DNA of 64,000 nucleotides, from NCBI GenBank assembly GCA_026416585.1, contig JAOAEV010000008.1, positions 1-64,000 of the forward strand. Reading direction: 5' to 3'. The notes under the pieces were generated by a model that saw only the letters and a program-made list of their open reading frames with translations, was not told the origin of the DNA and searched no databases. The stretch's first letter is position 1. Every line of letters starts with the position of its first letter. Of this stretch, positions 1 through 10,438 are shown piece by piece. The position numbers were made by a program, and so were the translations under genes. Source of the DNA: Chlorobiota bacterium (GTDB lineage Bacteria; Bacteroidota; Ignavibacteria; Kapaibacteriales; NICIL-2).

Positions 1-4
1 CAAC

Positions 5-37
5 GAGCGGCATCGGGCAGAGTGCCTAATGCCGCTC
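5..37. terminator. Long hairpin downstream of actF
   Basis: A perfect 9-bp inverted repeat (bases 5-13 and 29-37) is extended inward by five more pairs, one of them a wobble, around a three-base loop. It lies just after the actF stop codon, so it could terminate or process the operon transcript. No T-run can be seen on the minus-strand side because the window ends four bases beyond it. If cox genes follow, it may instead be an intercistronic element. Confidence 0.4.
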
Positions 38-59
38 ACTGTTGGTTATGTTTTTATCC

Positions 60-1283
60 TCAAATTGGATCGTAGGCGCCGGTGTGGTATTCGAGCGATT
101 CATGCAGATACGGATCATTGTATGCGACTGCTGAGTGTCGCACAAACGCCCGTGCCGCTACGATGAACAGTACCCCGAGGAATGCAAGGATTGCGCCCCA
201 CCCACTTGTAACGAGTGCCCACGACAATCGGTACGGCTCACCGTGTGCTGCTGAAAACACCGGCAATATTACCCAGCTCAAATCAATCGCATGTGCCACA
301 AGCAGTATGAACGCCCCAATAATGACCAACTGCGGTTTACGTTTGACATCCTGACGGATAAGGAACAAAAACGGTATGATGAAATGAATCACAAGTGAAG
401 CCCAGCCGAATATCTCCCAACCATTCTGGAGGCGCTTGGTGAAGAAAACCGTTTCCTCGGGCAAATTGCCGTACCAGATAATAAAGTACTGAGAGAACGC
501 AACATATGTCCAGAAGATCGTGAAGGCGAACATCAGCTTGCCAACGTCATGATAATGCTCGCGGTTGATGATACCACTAAGATATCCACCTCGATCGAGC
601 ATCCGCATCACGACTATTGTCAGTGACAGTGCTGCAACGAAATGGCCGGCAAACGAGTACACTCCAAAGATTGTGCTGAACCAATGCGGTTCGAGCGTCA
701 TGACAAGATCGAACGAGGCAAATGTAATTGTCAGTGCGTAGAGAAGAACAAATGGTGCAGACAACTTCCATGCTCGTTTGGTTGGCTCAATATCTGTTGT
801 AGTATCTTGACGAAACGAATTACCAACAATAACCCGATACATGAGCAACCACACGACTGCATACAATACAAGCCGTATCCAAAAGAATGGTTGGCTCAAA
901 TACACACCTTTGAAGCCATGATGGAGATGTTCATCGCTCGAATGCATCCACTCATAAAGGTTGCCGCTAACCGCTCCGATAATCAATGGTATTGCAGCAA
1001 TCGGCAGAATCAGAACAAAAGAGGATAGCAGCTCTGGGATACGGCGAATAGCTGCCACCCACCCAGCGTTGACCAAATACGACAGCGCTAAAAAAAACAT
1101 GAGCGTTACACTCAATCCCATCACGTACACGAACCCAAGCAGATACGCTCCCCACCAATACTGTGGATGACCAAATCCACCAACAATAAATGCGATTACT
1201 CCTATCAGAACGAAAATCATTCCCGCTCGCCGAAGTGTTGCGGGGAACGGAGTCTCGGAGAGCATAATGCGATACGTGCTCAT
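60..1283 (-). CDS. actF: Alternative complex III subunit ActF (quinone-binding membrane subunit)
   Basis: This is a 407-residue integral membrane protein with about ten hydrophobic segments, of the NrfD/polysulfide reductase type like ActC but shorter. In alternative complex III, ActC and ActF form the membrane core that oxidises quinol and passes electrons to the cytochrome and Fe-S subunits. The ATG overlaps the actE stop as ATGA, which indicates translational coupling. It is the last Act gene in the operon. In related genomes cytochrome oxidase subunits follow here, which would place them off the left edge. The family call rests on the gene order and the membrane profile. Confidence 0.88.
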   Translation of the reverse strand: MSTYRIMLSETPFPATLRRAGMIFVLIGVIAFIVGGFGHPQYWWGAYLLGFVYVMGLSVTLMFFLALSYLVNAGWVAAIRRIPELLSSFVLILPIAAIPLIIGAVSGNLYEWMHSSDEHLHHGFKGVYLSQPFFWIRLVLYAVVWLLMYRVIVGNSFRQDTTTDIEPTKRAWKLSAPFVLLYALTITFASFDLVMTLEPHWFSTIFGVYSFAGHFVAALSLTIVVMRMLDRGGYLSGIINREHYHDVGKLMFAFTIFWTYVAFSQYFIIWYGNLPEETVFFTKRLQNGWEIFGWASLVIHFIIPFLFLIRQDVKRKPQLVIIGAFILLVAHAIDLSWVILPVFSAAHGEPYRLSWALVTSGWGAILAFLGVLFIVAARAFVRHSAVAYNDPYLHESLEYHTGAYDPI

Positions 1284-1951
1284 TGCATTGTTTTCGAAAT
1301 GGTGGAACTCTGCACGGAGGTAGCTGCCATCCCGTTGGACTGGGTCAAGCCACCCGCGGCTTTCTGTTGTAGTTCGCGGACGTAATGCACAATTGTCCAG
1401 CGATCTGTTTCTGAAATCCGATCGGCATACGCAGGCATGATGTTCTGCCCTGCACTGATAACATGGAAAATTTTCGCATCGCTGTATTGGCGAGCTTGTT
1501 CACGGAGCAGGTTCATCGTCTCAGCGTTACCAAACCCTTTTTGCTGAACAAGACCATCACCAGTACCGGTGTAGTTGTGGCACGGCGAACAGAAGGTATT
1601 GAAACGATTCTGACCGCGCGCGAGTACAGATTCAGTCTTGGGAAGCGGATTGCCGGCAGCGAAGTACTTTTCCGCCGAGTCCACGTCGCCCATTGCAAAG
1701 GGATATGCACGTCCGACGCGGGGCAGCGTTCCCTCGATGGGATCACGTTGAGCACGATTGTCGGCAAAAAAGCGCGCTTCTCCTTGTGACTTGAGATGAA
1801 ATTGGTCATCCATGTCAGGAACCACCATCAACGGTGGTTCTTCGCTGAACCACCAAATTTTTCCCGACAGGACTCCAATTGCGAACGTTACCAGCAATAT
1901 TGTGACGATAGCTATTGTGATTTTCAGTGCTGTATTCATTGATCCAGTCAT
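1280..1951 (-). CDS. actE: Alternative complex III subunit ActE, monoheme cytochrome c
   Basis: This 223-residue protein has one N-terminal membrane anchor (about residues 8-28) followed by a periplasmic class I cytochrome c domain. The heme motif CSPCH is at residues 121-125, and a candidate axial methionine lies in NIMPAY near residue 167. It is the electron-exit cytochrome of alternative complex III. The start at 1951 leaves six bases after actD; an in-frame ATG four codons later is also possible. Its stop overlaps the actF start. Confidence 0.9.
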   Translation of the reverse strand: MTGSMNTALKITIAIVTILLVTFAIGVLSGKIWWFSEEPPLMVVPDMDDQFHLKSQGEARFFADNRAQRDPIEGTLPRVGRAYPFAMGDVDSAEKYFAAGNPLPKTESVLARGQNRFNTFCSPCHNYTGTGDGLVQQKGFGNAETMNLLREQARQYSDAKIFHVISAGQNIMPAYADRISETDRWTIVHYVRELQQKAAGGLTQSNGMAATSVQSSTISKTMQ

Positions 1952-1957
1952 GAGTCG

Positions 1958-2524
1958 TTAGCCTACAGAAACCGCTTCAGTGTTTTCATTGGAAGCGTAG
2001 TGAACGTGAACATTTGCGCCACCAACGTTTTTGAGAAGCTGCTGGGTGTCGCTCGTAGTATAGCGAGGATCATCAGCGAAAATCGCCAGAACAAAAGTAT
2101 CATCCGTCGCACGTTGGAAAGAGCTGTCATCTTGGAGTGGGTGCCACCACGTCGGGAGCCGACATAGGTGCAACAGTCCAATCAAGGTGAAGAAGGCACA
2201 AATAAGCACGGTAAGCTCAAAATCCACCGGAACGGAAAACTGTATCGCAAAAAATGGCTTGCCACCGATATTGAGTTTGTAATCAAATCCACCCGTCCAC
2301 CATTGCAACAGAAGTGCACTGGCTAACCCCGTCAATCCTCCGGCAAACGAAATGTATGGGAGTATTGTCCGCTGCACACCCATAGCACGGTCAAGCCCAT
2401 GCACAGGATACGGCGTGTAACAATCGAACTTCGCGTAACCGCGTTCGTGAACAGCACGTGCAGCAGCGACTATTGCATCTGGGTCGTGAAATTCAGCGAT
2501 TGTCGCGATTGGTTTAGCTTCCAT
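1958..2524 (-). CDS. actD: Alternative complex III subunit ActD (DUF3341)
   Basis: This 188-residue protein has two central membrane helices (about residues 58-75 and 100-120) and matches the DUF3341 family, found almost only in alternative complex III operons. ActD is a non-catalytic membrane subunit that packs against ActC and ActF. The N-terminal part (ATIAEFHDPDAIVAAARAV, then YTPYPVHGLD) is typical of the family. It sits three bases after actC and seven before actE, all on the same strand. Confidence 0.88.
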   Translation of the reverse strand: MEAKPIATIAEFHDPDAIVAAARAVHERGYAKFDCYTPYPVHGLDRAMGVQRTILPYISFAGGLTGLASALLLQWWTGGFDYKLNIGGKPFFAIQFSVPVDFELTVLICAFFTLIGLLHLCRLPTWWHPLQDDSSFQRATDDTFVLAIFADDPRYTTSDTQQLLKNVGGANVHVHYASNENTEAVSVG

Positions 2525-2527
2525 CGT

Positions 2528-3970
2528 TTACGAGCCGTGAGTATGTTCGACTTGTGAATGTTGCATCGCAGAGGTCCCATGATGATGGCGCGGTTGTGCA
2601 GTCGGGAGAATCGCCTTCACTTCCGCGATCGCGATAACAGGAATGTATTTGGCAAAGAGCAAAAACAATGTAAGGAATATACCGAATGTGCCTGCGAAGA
2701 TGGAGACCTCTACCCATGTCGGCGTGTAATAGCCCCAACTGGCAGGCAAAAAGTCGTGGTGCAAACTTGTCGCGATAATCGTAAACCGCTCGAACCACAT
2801 CCCAATGTTGACTAAAATCGAGACGATGAACATCAGCGGGATATTTCGGCGAAGTTTCTTGAACCAGAACACCTGCGGGGAAACCACGTTGCACAGCACC
2901 ATGGTCCAGTACGCCCATGCATAGTCCCCCGTCGCACGATTGATGAATACAAATGACTCGTATGGATTGCCGGAGTATTGAGCAATGAAGAATTCCATTG
3001 CATAGGCATAGCCGACCATCATCCCCGTTGCAAGAATGATCTTATTCATGTTCTCTAAATGCTTTAGCGTAATGTACTCTTTGAGGTCGAGCACCTCACG
3101 GGCAATGACAAGCAACGTCATCACCATTGCGAATCCAGAAAAGATTGCCCCTGCGACAAAGTACGGAGGAAAAATGGTCGTGTGCCAACCCGGCAAAATG
3201 CCAGCAGTAAAATCAAGTGATACGACCGAGTGCACCGACAAAACGAGTGGCGTTGAGAGCCCTGCCAGAATCAGGTAAGCCATTTCGTAGCGATGCCAAT
3301 GACGCATCGAACCGCTCCAGCCAAGCGAGAAAAAGCCATAGAGCCGCTTGGCAAGTTTGTTTTTCACCACATCACGCAATGTCGCCAGATCTGGCACCAT
3401 TCCCAAAAACCAGAAGATCAAGGACACGGTCAAGTATGTCGAGACCGCAAACACGTCCCATTCAAGTGGGGAGCGGAAGTTTGTCCACATTTGCATTTGG
3501 TTGGGGTACGGAATCAGCCAGTATGCGAACCATATTCTCCCAACATGAATCAGCGGAAAGAGCCCCGCACAAATAACTGCAAAGATTGTCATTGCTTCGG
3601 CAGAGCGATTGATGGCAGTGCGCCACTTCTGCCGAAACAGAAAGAGAATCGCAGATATGAGCGTTCCCGCATGACCGATCCCGATCCAGAAGACGAAATT
3701 GGTAATGTCCCATCCCCATCCGATCGGATTATTCAATCCCCACACACCAATTCCGGTCAAAATGGTGTAGAGAATACAACCAACGCCCCAGGCAGCAATC
3801 GCAGATGTAAAGCTCAATGCCATCAGATATTTGGGCGATGGCTTTTCTTCAGCGATACCGGCGATTTTGGCTGTGATGTCATGCAGCGTAGGCTCTCCAA
3901 GTACAAGCGGTTCACGCTCGTAGTGAATACCATCGGGTCGGTGCATCTGTTGTGCGACGGTAGTTGACAT
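2528..3970 (-). CDS. actC: Alternative complex III subunit ActC (NrfD-like quinol-oxidising subunit)
   Basis: This 480-residue polytopic membrane protein has about ten helices and belongs to the NrfD/PsrC family. In alternative complex III, ActC binds menaquinol and hands its electrons to the Fe-S clusters of ActB. The N-terminal [15 protein letters not shown] segment and the histidine-rich C-terminal tail (RHHHG) are visible. Two bases separate it from actB and three from actD, so it is clearly in the same operon. Confidence 0.92.
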   Translation of the reverse strand: MSTTVAQQMHRPDGIHYEREPLVLGEPTLHDITAKIAGIAEEKPSPKYLMALSFTSAIAAWGVGCILYTILTGIGVWGLNNPIGWGWDITNFVFWIGIGHAGTLISAILFLFRQKWRTAINRSAEAMTIFAVICAGLFPLIHVGRIWFAYWLIPYPNQMQMWTNFRSPLEWDVFAVSTYLTVSLIFWFLGMVPDLATLRDVVKNKLAKRLYGFFSLGWSGSMRHWHRYEMAYLILAGLSTPLVLSVHSVVSLDFTAGILPGWHTTIFPPYFVAGAIFSGFAMVMTLLVIAREVLDLKEYITLKHLENMNKIILATGMMVGYAYAMEFFIAQYSGNPYESFVFINRATGDYAWAYWTMVLCNVVSPQVFWFKKLRRNIPLMFIVSILVNIGMWFERFTIIATSLHHDFLPASWGYYTPTWVEVSIFAGTFGIFLTLFLLFAKYIPVIAIAEVKAILPTAQPRHHHGTSAMQHSQVEHTHGS

Positions 3971-3972
3971 AA

Positions 3973-6900
3973 CTAAGCCACCGTGGGAGTAGTGTTACGA
4001 ACTTTCGCAAGGTATGTTACCGATGGACGAACGTTGAGTTCCTGCAACACCAGGAACGAACGCTCACTGTTGCGCAGCTTCGAGACGCGACTGTCGGGAT
4101 CGTTAAGATTGCCAAACGTGATTGCCGAAGCTGGGCACGCTTGCTCGCATGCCGTTTGAACGGCACCATCCGGAACACGGGCATGCCCTGCATCTTTAGC
4201 GTGGTATTTTGCTTCGTTGATGCGTTGGACACAGAATGTGCATTTTTCCATCACCCCGCGCATGCGGACTGTTACATCTGGGTTCATTGCCAAATCCAGC
4301 GGGTGCGGCTCTCCGGTACCAAGTTTTTCTTCGTAGAAGCGACGGAAATATGCCAGAAAGTTGAAGCGCCGCACTTTATAGGGGCAGTTATTGAGACAGT
4401 ACCGCGTCCCGACACAGCGGTTGTAAACCATTTCATTGAGTCCCTCTGGGGAATGCACAGTTGCAGCAACGGGACACACATTCTCACATGGAGCATTCTC
4501 GCAGTGCTGACAGAGCATTGGTTCGACAACGCTGCGCGGATCATCCGGCGTCCCCAGATAGTACCGGTCAAGCCGAATCCAGTGCATCACACGACCGCGC
4601 AGCACCTGATCTTTACCGACAGGTGGAATATTGTTTTCGCTTTCGCACGCTATGACGCACGCATTACATCCTGTGCACGCTGACAGGTCAATCACCATTC
4701 CCCACTTGTGCCCCTTGTATTGGTAGCCTTCGACAATGTTGAGTGGAATCTTGAAATGCCCATCGCTACCGCTGCTTGGGAACTCAATGCCTTTGAGTTC
4801 TTTTCCTTGCTTGAACTCATCGAGAGTCAAATCATGGACAATCGGGCGGAATTTGTCTTCTGGTGCGTCAGGCTCCCACTGTTTGGTGAACTGCGAGTGA
4901 AAATACTTCTGCGTTCGTGCAATTGGAGAACGTTTTTCAGTACGTGTCACCGTTGTTGCGTAGTACCCAAATGTTCCGCTCATGAGTAGTGCATATGCAT
5001 TTTGCCCGTACCCTGCTGCAACTTTGCCTGCTGCTCGGCCGTAACCAAGCGTTGTCACGATAACGCCATCATGCATGCCATATTGCGTCAGCACAGGCAA
5101 CTCCATGGACTTGCCATTGACACGAACAGTAATAACCTCCTCATCGCCTATACCCAGCTTTGCGGCGGTGCCTTTGGACATGATGGCGACATTTTCCCAC
5201 GTATGCTTTGTGACTGGGTCAGGACACTCAAGCAACCACGGATTGTTCGTGTGCGAGCCGTCATACACCGAGCTACTTGGAACGACAAGCAATGCCAGTT
5301 CGCCCACCTGCAACGCTGGACGGAAGCTCGAAAGCACTGAAAGATTCGCCGCTGGTGCCACTGTTGGTGTTCCTGGGACATAACCTTTGCGGAGAAGCTG
5401 TTCCCACTCCGCTTCAGAGCCAACACGCCGCAGTACAGCCTGTTTGAAAAAGTCGAAGTATTTCTCGGCGCCGCCGACGGTATCAGGTGCGAGTTCCTTG
5501 ATCAAGCCAAAAAGCAGCTCACCACTCGAAAGCGCATTGGCAGGCAATGGAGCTATCAGTGGTTGCTGAATGCAGTACGAGCCATCAAACGCGAGGGCAT
5601 CGCCCCAGCTTTCGTATTGGTGCGCTGACGGTATAGTAATGCTACATTGCTGAGCCGTCTCGTCATCAATCAAGCTATGAGCGAAGCGATGCGGTACCCG
5701 ACGCAAAAGGGTCTTCAATTCGTCATCAGCGGTGTACTCAGGATTGACGTTACTGAAGAGAACAGCCCCGATTCGATCGTTGCGCAAATCATCGCGAAGT
5801 GTTTCGACAGCAGCACGTTTTCCACCACTCATCGGAAGGACATATTCGAAAATTTTGCCCTGACCGACACTGCCGATCAGCACATTGATTGCCATCCCAA
5901 CAGCATGCGCATACGAAGATAAATGCTCCCCAACGAGCACGCAGCCACGTTCCCCAGCTGTCAACAACTCACGTGCGATAGACTCCGCGGCAGCCGACGC
6001 AGCAGTTGGGTACGACAGGGGCGTTACACCTTTCGCCCGTGCAATAGCGTTGTATAGTGCCGTCAGGAACCCTTCGTACTGGTTAGGATGAATGAGAACT
6101 CGCTTATCAGCTGCCGCGCCCGTTTGCGAGTAGCGTCCCTCGACTGCAATAAACCTGCTCATCGTAGGGTTGTTTCTGGTCGGACGGCGACGTGACGCAA
6201 AACCACGCGTCAGGTGGACTGCATTACGATCGGTGCTTAAAAAGTCAGCATCGCACGACACAATAACATCGGCGCGCTCGAGGTTCGGCACAAGCGTTCC
6301 ATCAATTCCAAACAGCGCTTTTGTCGCTTCAGCTGCACCATCGGCAATGGCCCAGGGGAACACGACAACTTTTGTGTTCGGGACATGCTGTTCGACCAAT
6401 TGTGCAAGCATCTGAAGCATCGGCGAGCAATGCTCATCGAGAAGAATGCGCACTTGCTTCCCGTCAGCTGCAGTTTGGCGAATAGCGTTTGCAATTTGCG
6501 CAATAGCATTTGTTGGTGTTGAGTAATTTCCACTCGGTATAACGCCGGTGCGTCTGCCAACTAAAATTGGACGAATGCGCTCAGGATCGTAGAGCTCAAA
6601 CAGTGTTGCTTGGATGAGAGCATTCGATTTACCACTAACGATCGGATGGAGATCATTCCCTTCGACTTTGACTGGCCTTCCTTCACGAACCCGAACCACG
6701 AGTGGATGAACAACGTTCTTGTGCATGTAGCACGTGCTATAATAGAGCGGCACCCCAGGAATTGCATATTCAGGATTTTTGATTGCGGGAACAAGCTTAT
6801 AATCAGGGCGGCGACATGCTGCTGCAGTCACAGCCATTGCTGCTGAAAGCATCGCCATAAATGAACGGCGCGACACCGGACTTTCCAAAATCGGCGGTAG

Positions 6901-7008
6901 ATGCTCGCTCTCACTCGGTTCTTCGCCGGTGACAGCGGCGAAATGCTCCATGCTTGCTTGGAATAGCAAATCGTGTTGCGTTTGGTTTGCCATAGTCTGG
7001 TTTGCCAT
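3973..7008 (-). CDS. actB: Alternative complex III subunit ActB (molybdopterin-like plus Fe-S protein)
   Basis: This large periplasmic subunit has about 1011 residues. A twin-arginine-like segment ([12 protein letters not shown]) near residue 50 is followed by a molybdopterin-oxidoreductase fold that in this family carries no Mo cofactor. The C-terminal third is a ferredoxin-like region with four cysteine groups: [37 protein letters not shown], and CTFC plus CEQACP. I chose the ATG at 7008 because it overlaps the actA stop as ATGA. The open frame continues upstream, but only through actA-overlapping codons. A direct repeat at the N-terminus ([10 protein letters not shown]) offers a second start at 6993. 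Confidence 0.92.
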   Translation of the reverse strand: MANQTMANQTQHDLLFQASMEHFAAVTGEEPSESEHLPPILESPVSRRSFMAMLSAAMAVTAAACRRPDYKLVPAIKNPEYAIPGVPLYYSTCYMHKNVVHPLVVRVREGRPVKVEGNDLHPIVSGKSNALIQATLFELYDPERIRPILVGRRTGVIPSGNYSTPTNAIAQIANAIRQTAADGKQVRILLDEHCSPMLQMLAQLVEQHVPNTKVVVFPWAIADGAAEATKALFGIDGTLVPNLERADVIVSCDADFLSTDRNAVHLTRGFASRRRPTRNNPTMSRFIAVEGRYSQTGAAADKRVLIHPNQYEGFLTALYNAIARAKGVTPLSYPTAASAAAESIARELLTAGERGCVLVGEHLSSYAHAVGMAINVLIGSVGQGKIFEYVLPMSGGKRAAVETLRDDLRNDRIGAVLFSNVNPEYTADDELKTLLRRVPHRFAHSLIDDETAQQCSITIPSAHQYESWGDALAFDGSYCIQQPLIAPLPANALSSGELLFGLIKELAPDTVGGAEKYFDFFKQAVLRRVGSEAEWEQLLRKGYVPGTPTVAPAANLSVLSSFRPALQVGELALLVVPSSSVYDGSHTNNPWLLECPDPVTKHTWENVAIMSKGTAAKLGIGDEEVITVRVNGKSMELPVLTQYGMHDGVIVTTLGYGRAAGKVAAGYGQNAYALLMSGTFGYYATTVTRTEKRSPIARTQKYFHSQFTKQWEPDAPEDKFRPIVHDLTLDEFKQGKELKGIEFPSSGSDGHFKIPLNIVEGYQYKGHKWGMVIDLSACTGCNACVIACESENNIPPVGKDQVLRGRVMHWIRLDRYYLGTPDDPRSVVEPMLCQHCENAPCENVCPVAATVHSPEGLNEMVYNRCVGTRYCLNNCPYKVRRFNFLAYFRRFYEEKLGTGEPHPLDLAMNPDVTVRMRGVMEKCTFCVQRINEAKYHAKDAGHARVPDGAVQTACEQACPASAITFGNLNDPDSRVSKLRNSERSFLVLQELNVRPSVTYLAKVRNTTPTVA

Positions 7009-7763
7009 CAGTAGTGACACGCTGAACAATTCTCCGGTCCCAACCCCGGCAGTTTGGGATGCGGAATCCCAGCAATCTCGGGTTTGGGCACATCGGTTTC
7101 CCATGCACCGAACTGCGGTGCAGTAATTGGCCGCACCCGAGCTGCCACACCAGCAGCGAGATTGGAGTTGATCGGCTCAAATAGATGCTCACGATAATCT
7201 TGAGGTAAGCGCCCACCGGTGAAGATGCCAGAAATCGGTCGAGCGGGGACGATGTTTTCTTCAGGATGGCGATGACAATTGAGACACCACCCCATTGAAA
7301 GCGGCTTATTCTGTGCAATTACGCCCTGAATTTCAACATTGCCGTGGCACGACTGGCAATCAATCTGTGCGCGGATGTGCCGTGAGTGATTGAAGTGCAC
7401 GTAGTCTGGTAACTTGTGCACGCGTCGCCACTGAAGTGGTATGCCTTTTTCCCAACTATCTCGAACCAGTTGAAGTTTGGGGCTTTCTGCCTTTATCACG
7501 ATATGGCAGCCCATACAGGTACTCGTCGTTGGAATCGGCGAATGTTCTGATTGCTCAACGCCTGCATGGCAGTATTGACAATGAATCTGCAACTGACCGA
7601 CGTGCAGCTTGTGCGAAAATGGTATCGGTTGTTGCGGGCGATACCCCACATCGCTCACGTCGTTGCGCATACCAAAGTACAGCACGAGAGCACCTACGGC
7701 GACGACCGTGCCCCCACCAAGTATGCTACGTTTGAGTATTCGATCAACACGCTGTGAAAACAT
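7008..7763 (-). CDS. actA: Alternative complex III subunit ActA, pentaheme cytochrome c
   Basis: From the ATG at 7763 the protein is 251 residues, with an N-terminal signal or anchor (about 12-31) and five CxxCH heme motifs at residues 62-66, 83-87, 136-140, 160-164 and 246-250. This matches the pentaheme ActA that takes electrons from ActB. The open frame runs 34 codons further upstream, but that part would overlap the DUF420 gene and precedes the signal sequence, so 7763 is preferred. Its stop overlaps the actB start. Confidence 0.93.
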   Translation of the reverse strand: MFSQRVDRILKRSILGGGTVVAVGALVLYFGMRNDVSDVGYRPQQPIPFSHKLHVGQLQIHCQYCHAGVEQSEHSPIPTTSTCMGCHIVIKAESPKLQLVRDSWEKGIPLQWRRVHKLPDYVHFNHSRHIRAQIDCQSCHGNVEIQGVIAQNKPLSMGWCLNCHRHPEENIVPARPISGIFTGGRLPQDYREHLFEPINSNLAAGVAARVRPITAPQFGAWETDVPKPEIAGIPHPKLPGLGPENCSACHY

Positions 7764-7786
7764 GGTGCGATGAACAAATAGTGCGA

Positions 7787-8335
7787 CTACGATCGCCATG
7801 CATAAAGCATGACGTACACTGCAACGCCGCTGAGTGCGACGTACAACCACAGCGGCAATGTCCACTGCGCTATTCTTCGATGCCGTGCGAACTCATTTCT
7901 CCACGCCCGCACAATTGTAAACAGCGCAAGAGGGACGATGACTGCTGCCAGTATTATGTGTGTAACTAAAATCAACAGATACACCACTCGTGCAAGTCCT
8001 GTGCCGCTGAAGTACACAGGCTCTGCTTTTTGCGTGTGGTAAATCACATACGAAATCAAAAATAACGTCGAAAGAGCAAAGGCACTAAGCATGAGTGTAC
8101 GATGTATCGTAATCTTTCGACGCCGAATTGCCCAATAGCCAATCGACAAGAGCACTGCAACCGTTCCATTTATGAACGCATGGAACGCCGGCGCATAGGA
8201 AACGTCAACTGTGCCGAACCGCAATACCCCAGGGTTGAGTATGATGAATGCTACCAAAGCACTGATAACAATCGCGACTGCCGAAATGACGATGCGTAGT
8301 GTGTGGTCAGACATTCCGACAATGGAGCGTTTCAT
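7787..8335 (-). CDS. DUF420 membrane protein (CtaM/YozB-like)
   Basis: This 182-residue protein has five predicted membrane helices. It matches the DUF420 family, which includes Bacillus CtaM, needed for cytochrome oxidase biogenesis. Conserved histidines in the helices (FHAFINGT, TIHRTLM, VIYHTQ, THIILA) fit the family. Its ATG overlaps the SCO stop as ATGA, and actA follows. This position among heme O synthase, SCO and alternative complex III supports a role in oxidase assembly. The exact biochemical role is not established. Confidence 0.8.
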   Translation of the reverse strand: MKRSIVGMSDHTLRIVISAVAIVISALVAFIILNPGVLRFGTVDVSYAPAFHAFINGTVAVLLSIGYWAIRRRKITIHRTLMLSAFALSTLFLISYVIYHTQKAEPVYFSGTGLARVVYLLILVTHIILAAVIVPLALFTIVRAWRNEFARHRRIAQWTLPLWLYVALSGVAVYVMLYAWRS

Positions 8336-8919
8336 TGCTGCGCCTGCTGCCGTTGGTTATACTCGATAAGGAGCGAACGCAGCCGTTCGACATCGCTCGA
8401 ATCAAGGCTGTTGAAATATCCTCTTATCATACCGTCGGAACCAACGAGCACAAGGCGCGAACTATGCAAGTCTGGTGTCTTCGGATCACTGAGCAAAAAG
8501 CCATCACGAGAGAGCACCCGAACTGTATCGAGGGGTGCTCGCACGATATACCACACACCAGCACGTGCACCGTACTCGCGGGCATACTGTGCCAGCACTG
8601 GTAAGCTGTCATTGTCAGGGTCAACGCTGAACGAAACAAAACGTACCCGATCACCGAGTTCACGCTGCAGGGACGCAATATGACGATTCATAACAGGACA
8701 GACACCCTGACATGTTGCAAACATAAACGATGCGATCCACGGGCGTCCCAGTAGGGCTCGACTTTCGAGTCGTGAACCGTCGTAGTTGGTAGCTGTAAAT
8801 GATGGTGCTGTTTTGATGCGTGGCAATTCTTCCCATGCCATATTCCGGTTGTCATCACCACAACCAGGCGCAAGCACCAGCCAGACAACACAACCAATTA
8901 CATGCACCGTGGCTTTCAT
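8332..8919 (-). CDS. SCO1/SenC-family copper chaperone lipoprotein
   Basis: This 195-residue thioredoxin-fold protein carries the SCO copper site: Cys70 and Cys74 in CQGVCP, with His152 in LHSSRLVLVG. A lipobox (LAPGC, Cys20) predicts a periplasm-facing lipoprotein. SCO proteins deliver copper to, or reduce, the CuA site of cytochrome oxidase subunit II; the same could apply to CuA of NosZ encoded elsewhere in this window. It is coupled by ATGA overlaps to both ctaB upstream and the DUF420 gene downstream. Confidence 0.9.
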   Translation of the reverse strand: MKATVHVIGCVVWLVLAPGCGDDNRNMAWEELPRIKTAPSFTATNYDGSRLESRALLGRPWIASFMFATCQGVCPVMNRHIASLQRELGDRVRFVSFSVDPDNDSLPVLAQYAREYGARAGVWYIVRAPLDTVRVLSRDGFLLSDPKTPDLHSSRLVLVGSDGMIRGYFNSLDSSDVERLRSLLIEYNQRQQAQQ

Positions 8920-9839
8920 AGTACGTCCACTGCTGCCAAAAGAAACAAACCCATCAGGAATATGTACGTTGTCATCAGTACACGACGCGCATTGGCCGAA
9001 TTAGGCACGCGAACAAGGTGGACGCAACGCACAAGCAACCATACGCTCAAAATCGCAGCTCCCACAAAGTAGAGCGTCCCTGCTCGACCGAGAACAAACC
9101 ACGCAATACTCGATGCTACCAGGAGCACCGAATACCCAAGCGTATGCCATGCCAACGGGCGAACCCGCCCGCCTGCAAGCAGGACAATCCCGCCACGACG
9201 GTAGTCGTCGGCATACATGATGGCTAATGCTAAAAAGTGCGGCAGTTGCCACCAAAACATTATTGCACCCAGTATCGCTGCGTCAGCAGAGACAAAGCTG
9301 CCTCCGCCAGCAACCCATCCACCGACAACTGGCAATGCACCCGGGACACCACCAACAAACAACGCCACTGACGTACGGGTTTTGAGCGGGGTGTATACGA
9401 CCACATACAGAACAACAGTCGCAATACCGAGCACAGCAACAAGAATATCAAGCATTGTTAACACGCCAGCGCCCACAACAAACGCAAGCGTCGCGAATAT
9501 TCCTGCTACATGTGGGGTAATTTTCCCGGATGGCAGTGGTCGAAGCGATGTTCGCTGCATAACCGCATCGGTAGTGCGCTCGAGCAGATGATTGAAAGCG
9601 CCAGCGCTTGCACCGAGTGCAAGTACCCCCACGGTTAGTCCGGCAAACCGTAGTACCATCTCCCACGCACCATAGTGCTCCCACGGCTTGGCAACCAGAA
9701 AGCCAACAGCAGCTGTAACGACCTCCATTAGCGTAATACCTGGCTTCGACAGCTCAACTACTGCACGCAACCACAACGATCGCGGCAGTATAAGCTGCTG
9801 AGCTGATGTTGGTGTCACAGGCATTGCGTCAATTGACAT
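8916..9839 (-). CDS. ctaB: Protoheme IX farnesyltransferase (heme O synthase)
   Basis: This 307-residue UbiA-family prenyltransferase has about nine membrane helices. The first Asp-rich prenyl-diphosphate motif is NHLLERTTDAVMQRT near residue 85, and a second motif (YADDYRRGG) lies near residue 208. It adds farnesyl to heme B to make heme O for an A- or O-type terminal oxidase. It shares one base with the stop of the upstream cytochrome gene (TGATG) and overlaps the SCO start. Its presence implies a heme-copper oxidase nearby, probably past the left edge. Confidence 0.92.
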   Translation of the reverse strand: MSIDAMPVTPTSAQQLILPRSLWLRAVVELSKPGITLMEVVTAAVGFLVAKPWEHYGAWEMVLRFAGLTVGVLALGASAGAFNHLLERTTDAVMQRTSLRPLPSGKITPHVAGIFATLAFVVGAGVLTMLDILVAVLGIATVVLYVVVYTPLKTRTSVALFVGGVPGALPVVGGWVAGGGSFVSADAAILGAIMFWWQLPHFLALAIMYADDYRRGGIVLLAGGRVRPLAWHTLGYSVLLVASSIAWFVLGRAGTLYFVGAAILSVWLLVRCVHLVRVPNSANARRVLMTTYIFLMGLFLLAAVDVL

Positions 9840-10360
9840 CAGAGAGGCTGCTCAAGTTCAGCTTCAGTGTACTGCGTCGTACGACTTTTCGTTGCTTCCC
9901 GGACTCGCGCAACGTCCTCAGGTTTGATTTCACTGGCACTGTTGCCCCAACTTGTTCGAACGTGATTAAGAATTGCGGCAATTTCTTCGTCGGAAAACAC
10001 TGAGTGCCACGGCTGCATCACACCATTATACTTGACACCACTACGAACGATAGCGCCACGGAATCCATGGAGCACAATACGTATCGGTTTAGTAACATCG
10101 TCGCTCGTTGCAAGCACAGAGCCTGCAAGCGGGGGAATACTCCCAGAAATCCCCTTTCCTGTCGTTTGATGACATGATGCACAATTTTTGTTGAAGAGTT
10201 TCGCACCGAGCGATTGATTCTGGTCACCAGCGGCTTGTGCTTCACTCGGTCCGTGCCAGACGGGATCGTCGGCCTGCGAAATAAAAAAGCCGCGAATGTT
10301 GCATGCGGCAAGTGTCAGCGCCAAAAGGATCGCAAACGAACCTGTTGTTAGTAGTCGCAT
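9839..10360 (-). CDS. Class I cytochrome c lipoprotein
   Basis: From the ATG at 10360 the protein has 173 residues. It has a signal peptide with lipobox LAAC (Cys20) and one heme motif, CASCH, at residues 60-64. A downstream VMQPW segment could supply the axial methionine. As first gene of the respiratory operon it may be the electron carrier between alternative complex III and a terminal acceptor. The open frame begins nine codons earlier, but that extension would precede the signal peptide. A strong promoter candidate lies 40 bases upstream. Confidence 0.85.
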   Translation of the reverse strand: MRLLTTGSFAILLALTLAACNIRGFFISQADDPVWHGPSEAQAAGDQNQSLGAKLFNKNCASCHQTTGKGISGSIPPLAGSVLATSDDVTKPIRIVLHGFRGAIVRSGVKYNGVMQPWHSVFSDEEIAAILNHVRTSWGNSASEIKPEDVARVREATKSRTTQYTEAELEQPL

Positions 10361-10399
10361 AGAATGTGCACTCGCAGTGATAAGCAACGATTGCTACCA

Positions 10400-10433
10400 C
10401 AAAATTACACGACACAGGCACCATCACACCAAA
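10400..10433 (-). promoter_or_regulatory. Candidate promoter of the cytochrome c/ctaB/SCO/act operon
   Basis: On the minus strand, TAATTTTG (10407 to 10400) matches the Bacteroidota -7 consensus TAnnTTTG exactly. A TTTG (10433 to 10430) lies 22 bases upstream as the -33 element. The predicted transcription start is about 30 bases before the cytochrome ATG at 10360. Confidence 0.55.
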
Positions 10434-10438
10434 CACTC

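Noticed and set aside
642-1028. Open frame of 128 codons on the plus strand inside actF
   Set aside because: It lies wholly antisense to a strongly conserved membrane protein gene, and its translation has no recognisable domain or signal.
3293-3967. Open frame of 224 codons on the plus strand opposite actC
   Set aside because: It is antisense to actC, has a basic, low-order composition, and no start context; it is a shadow of the real gene.
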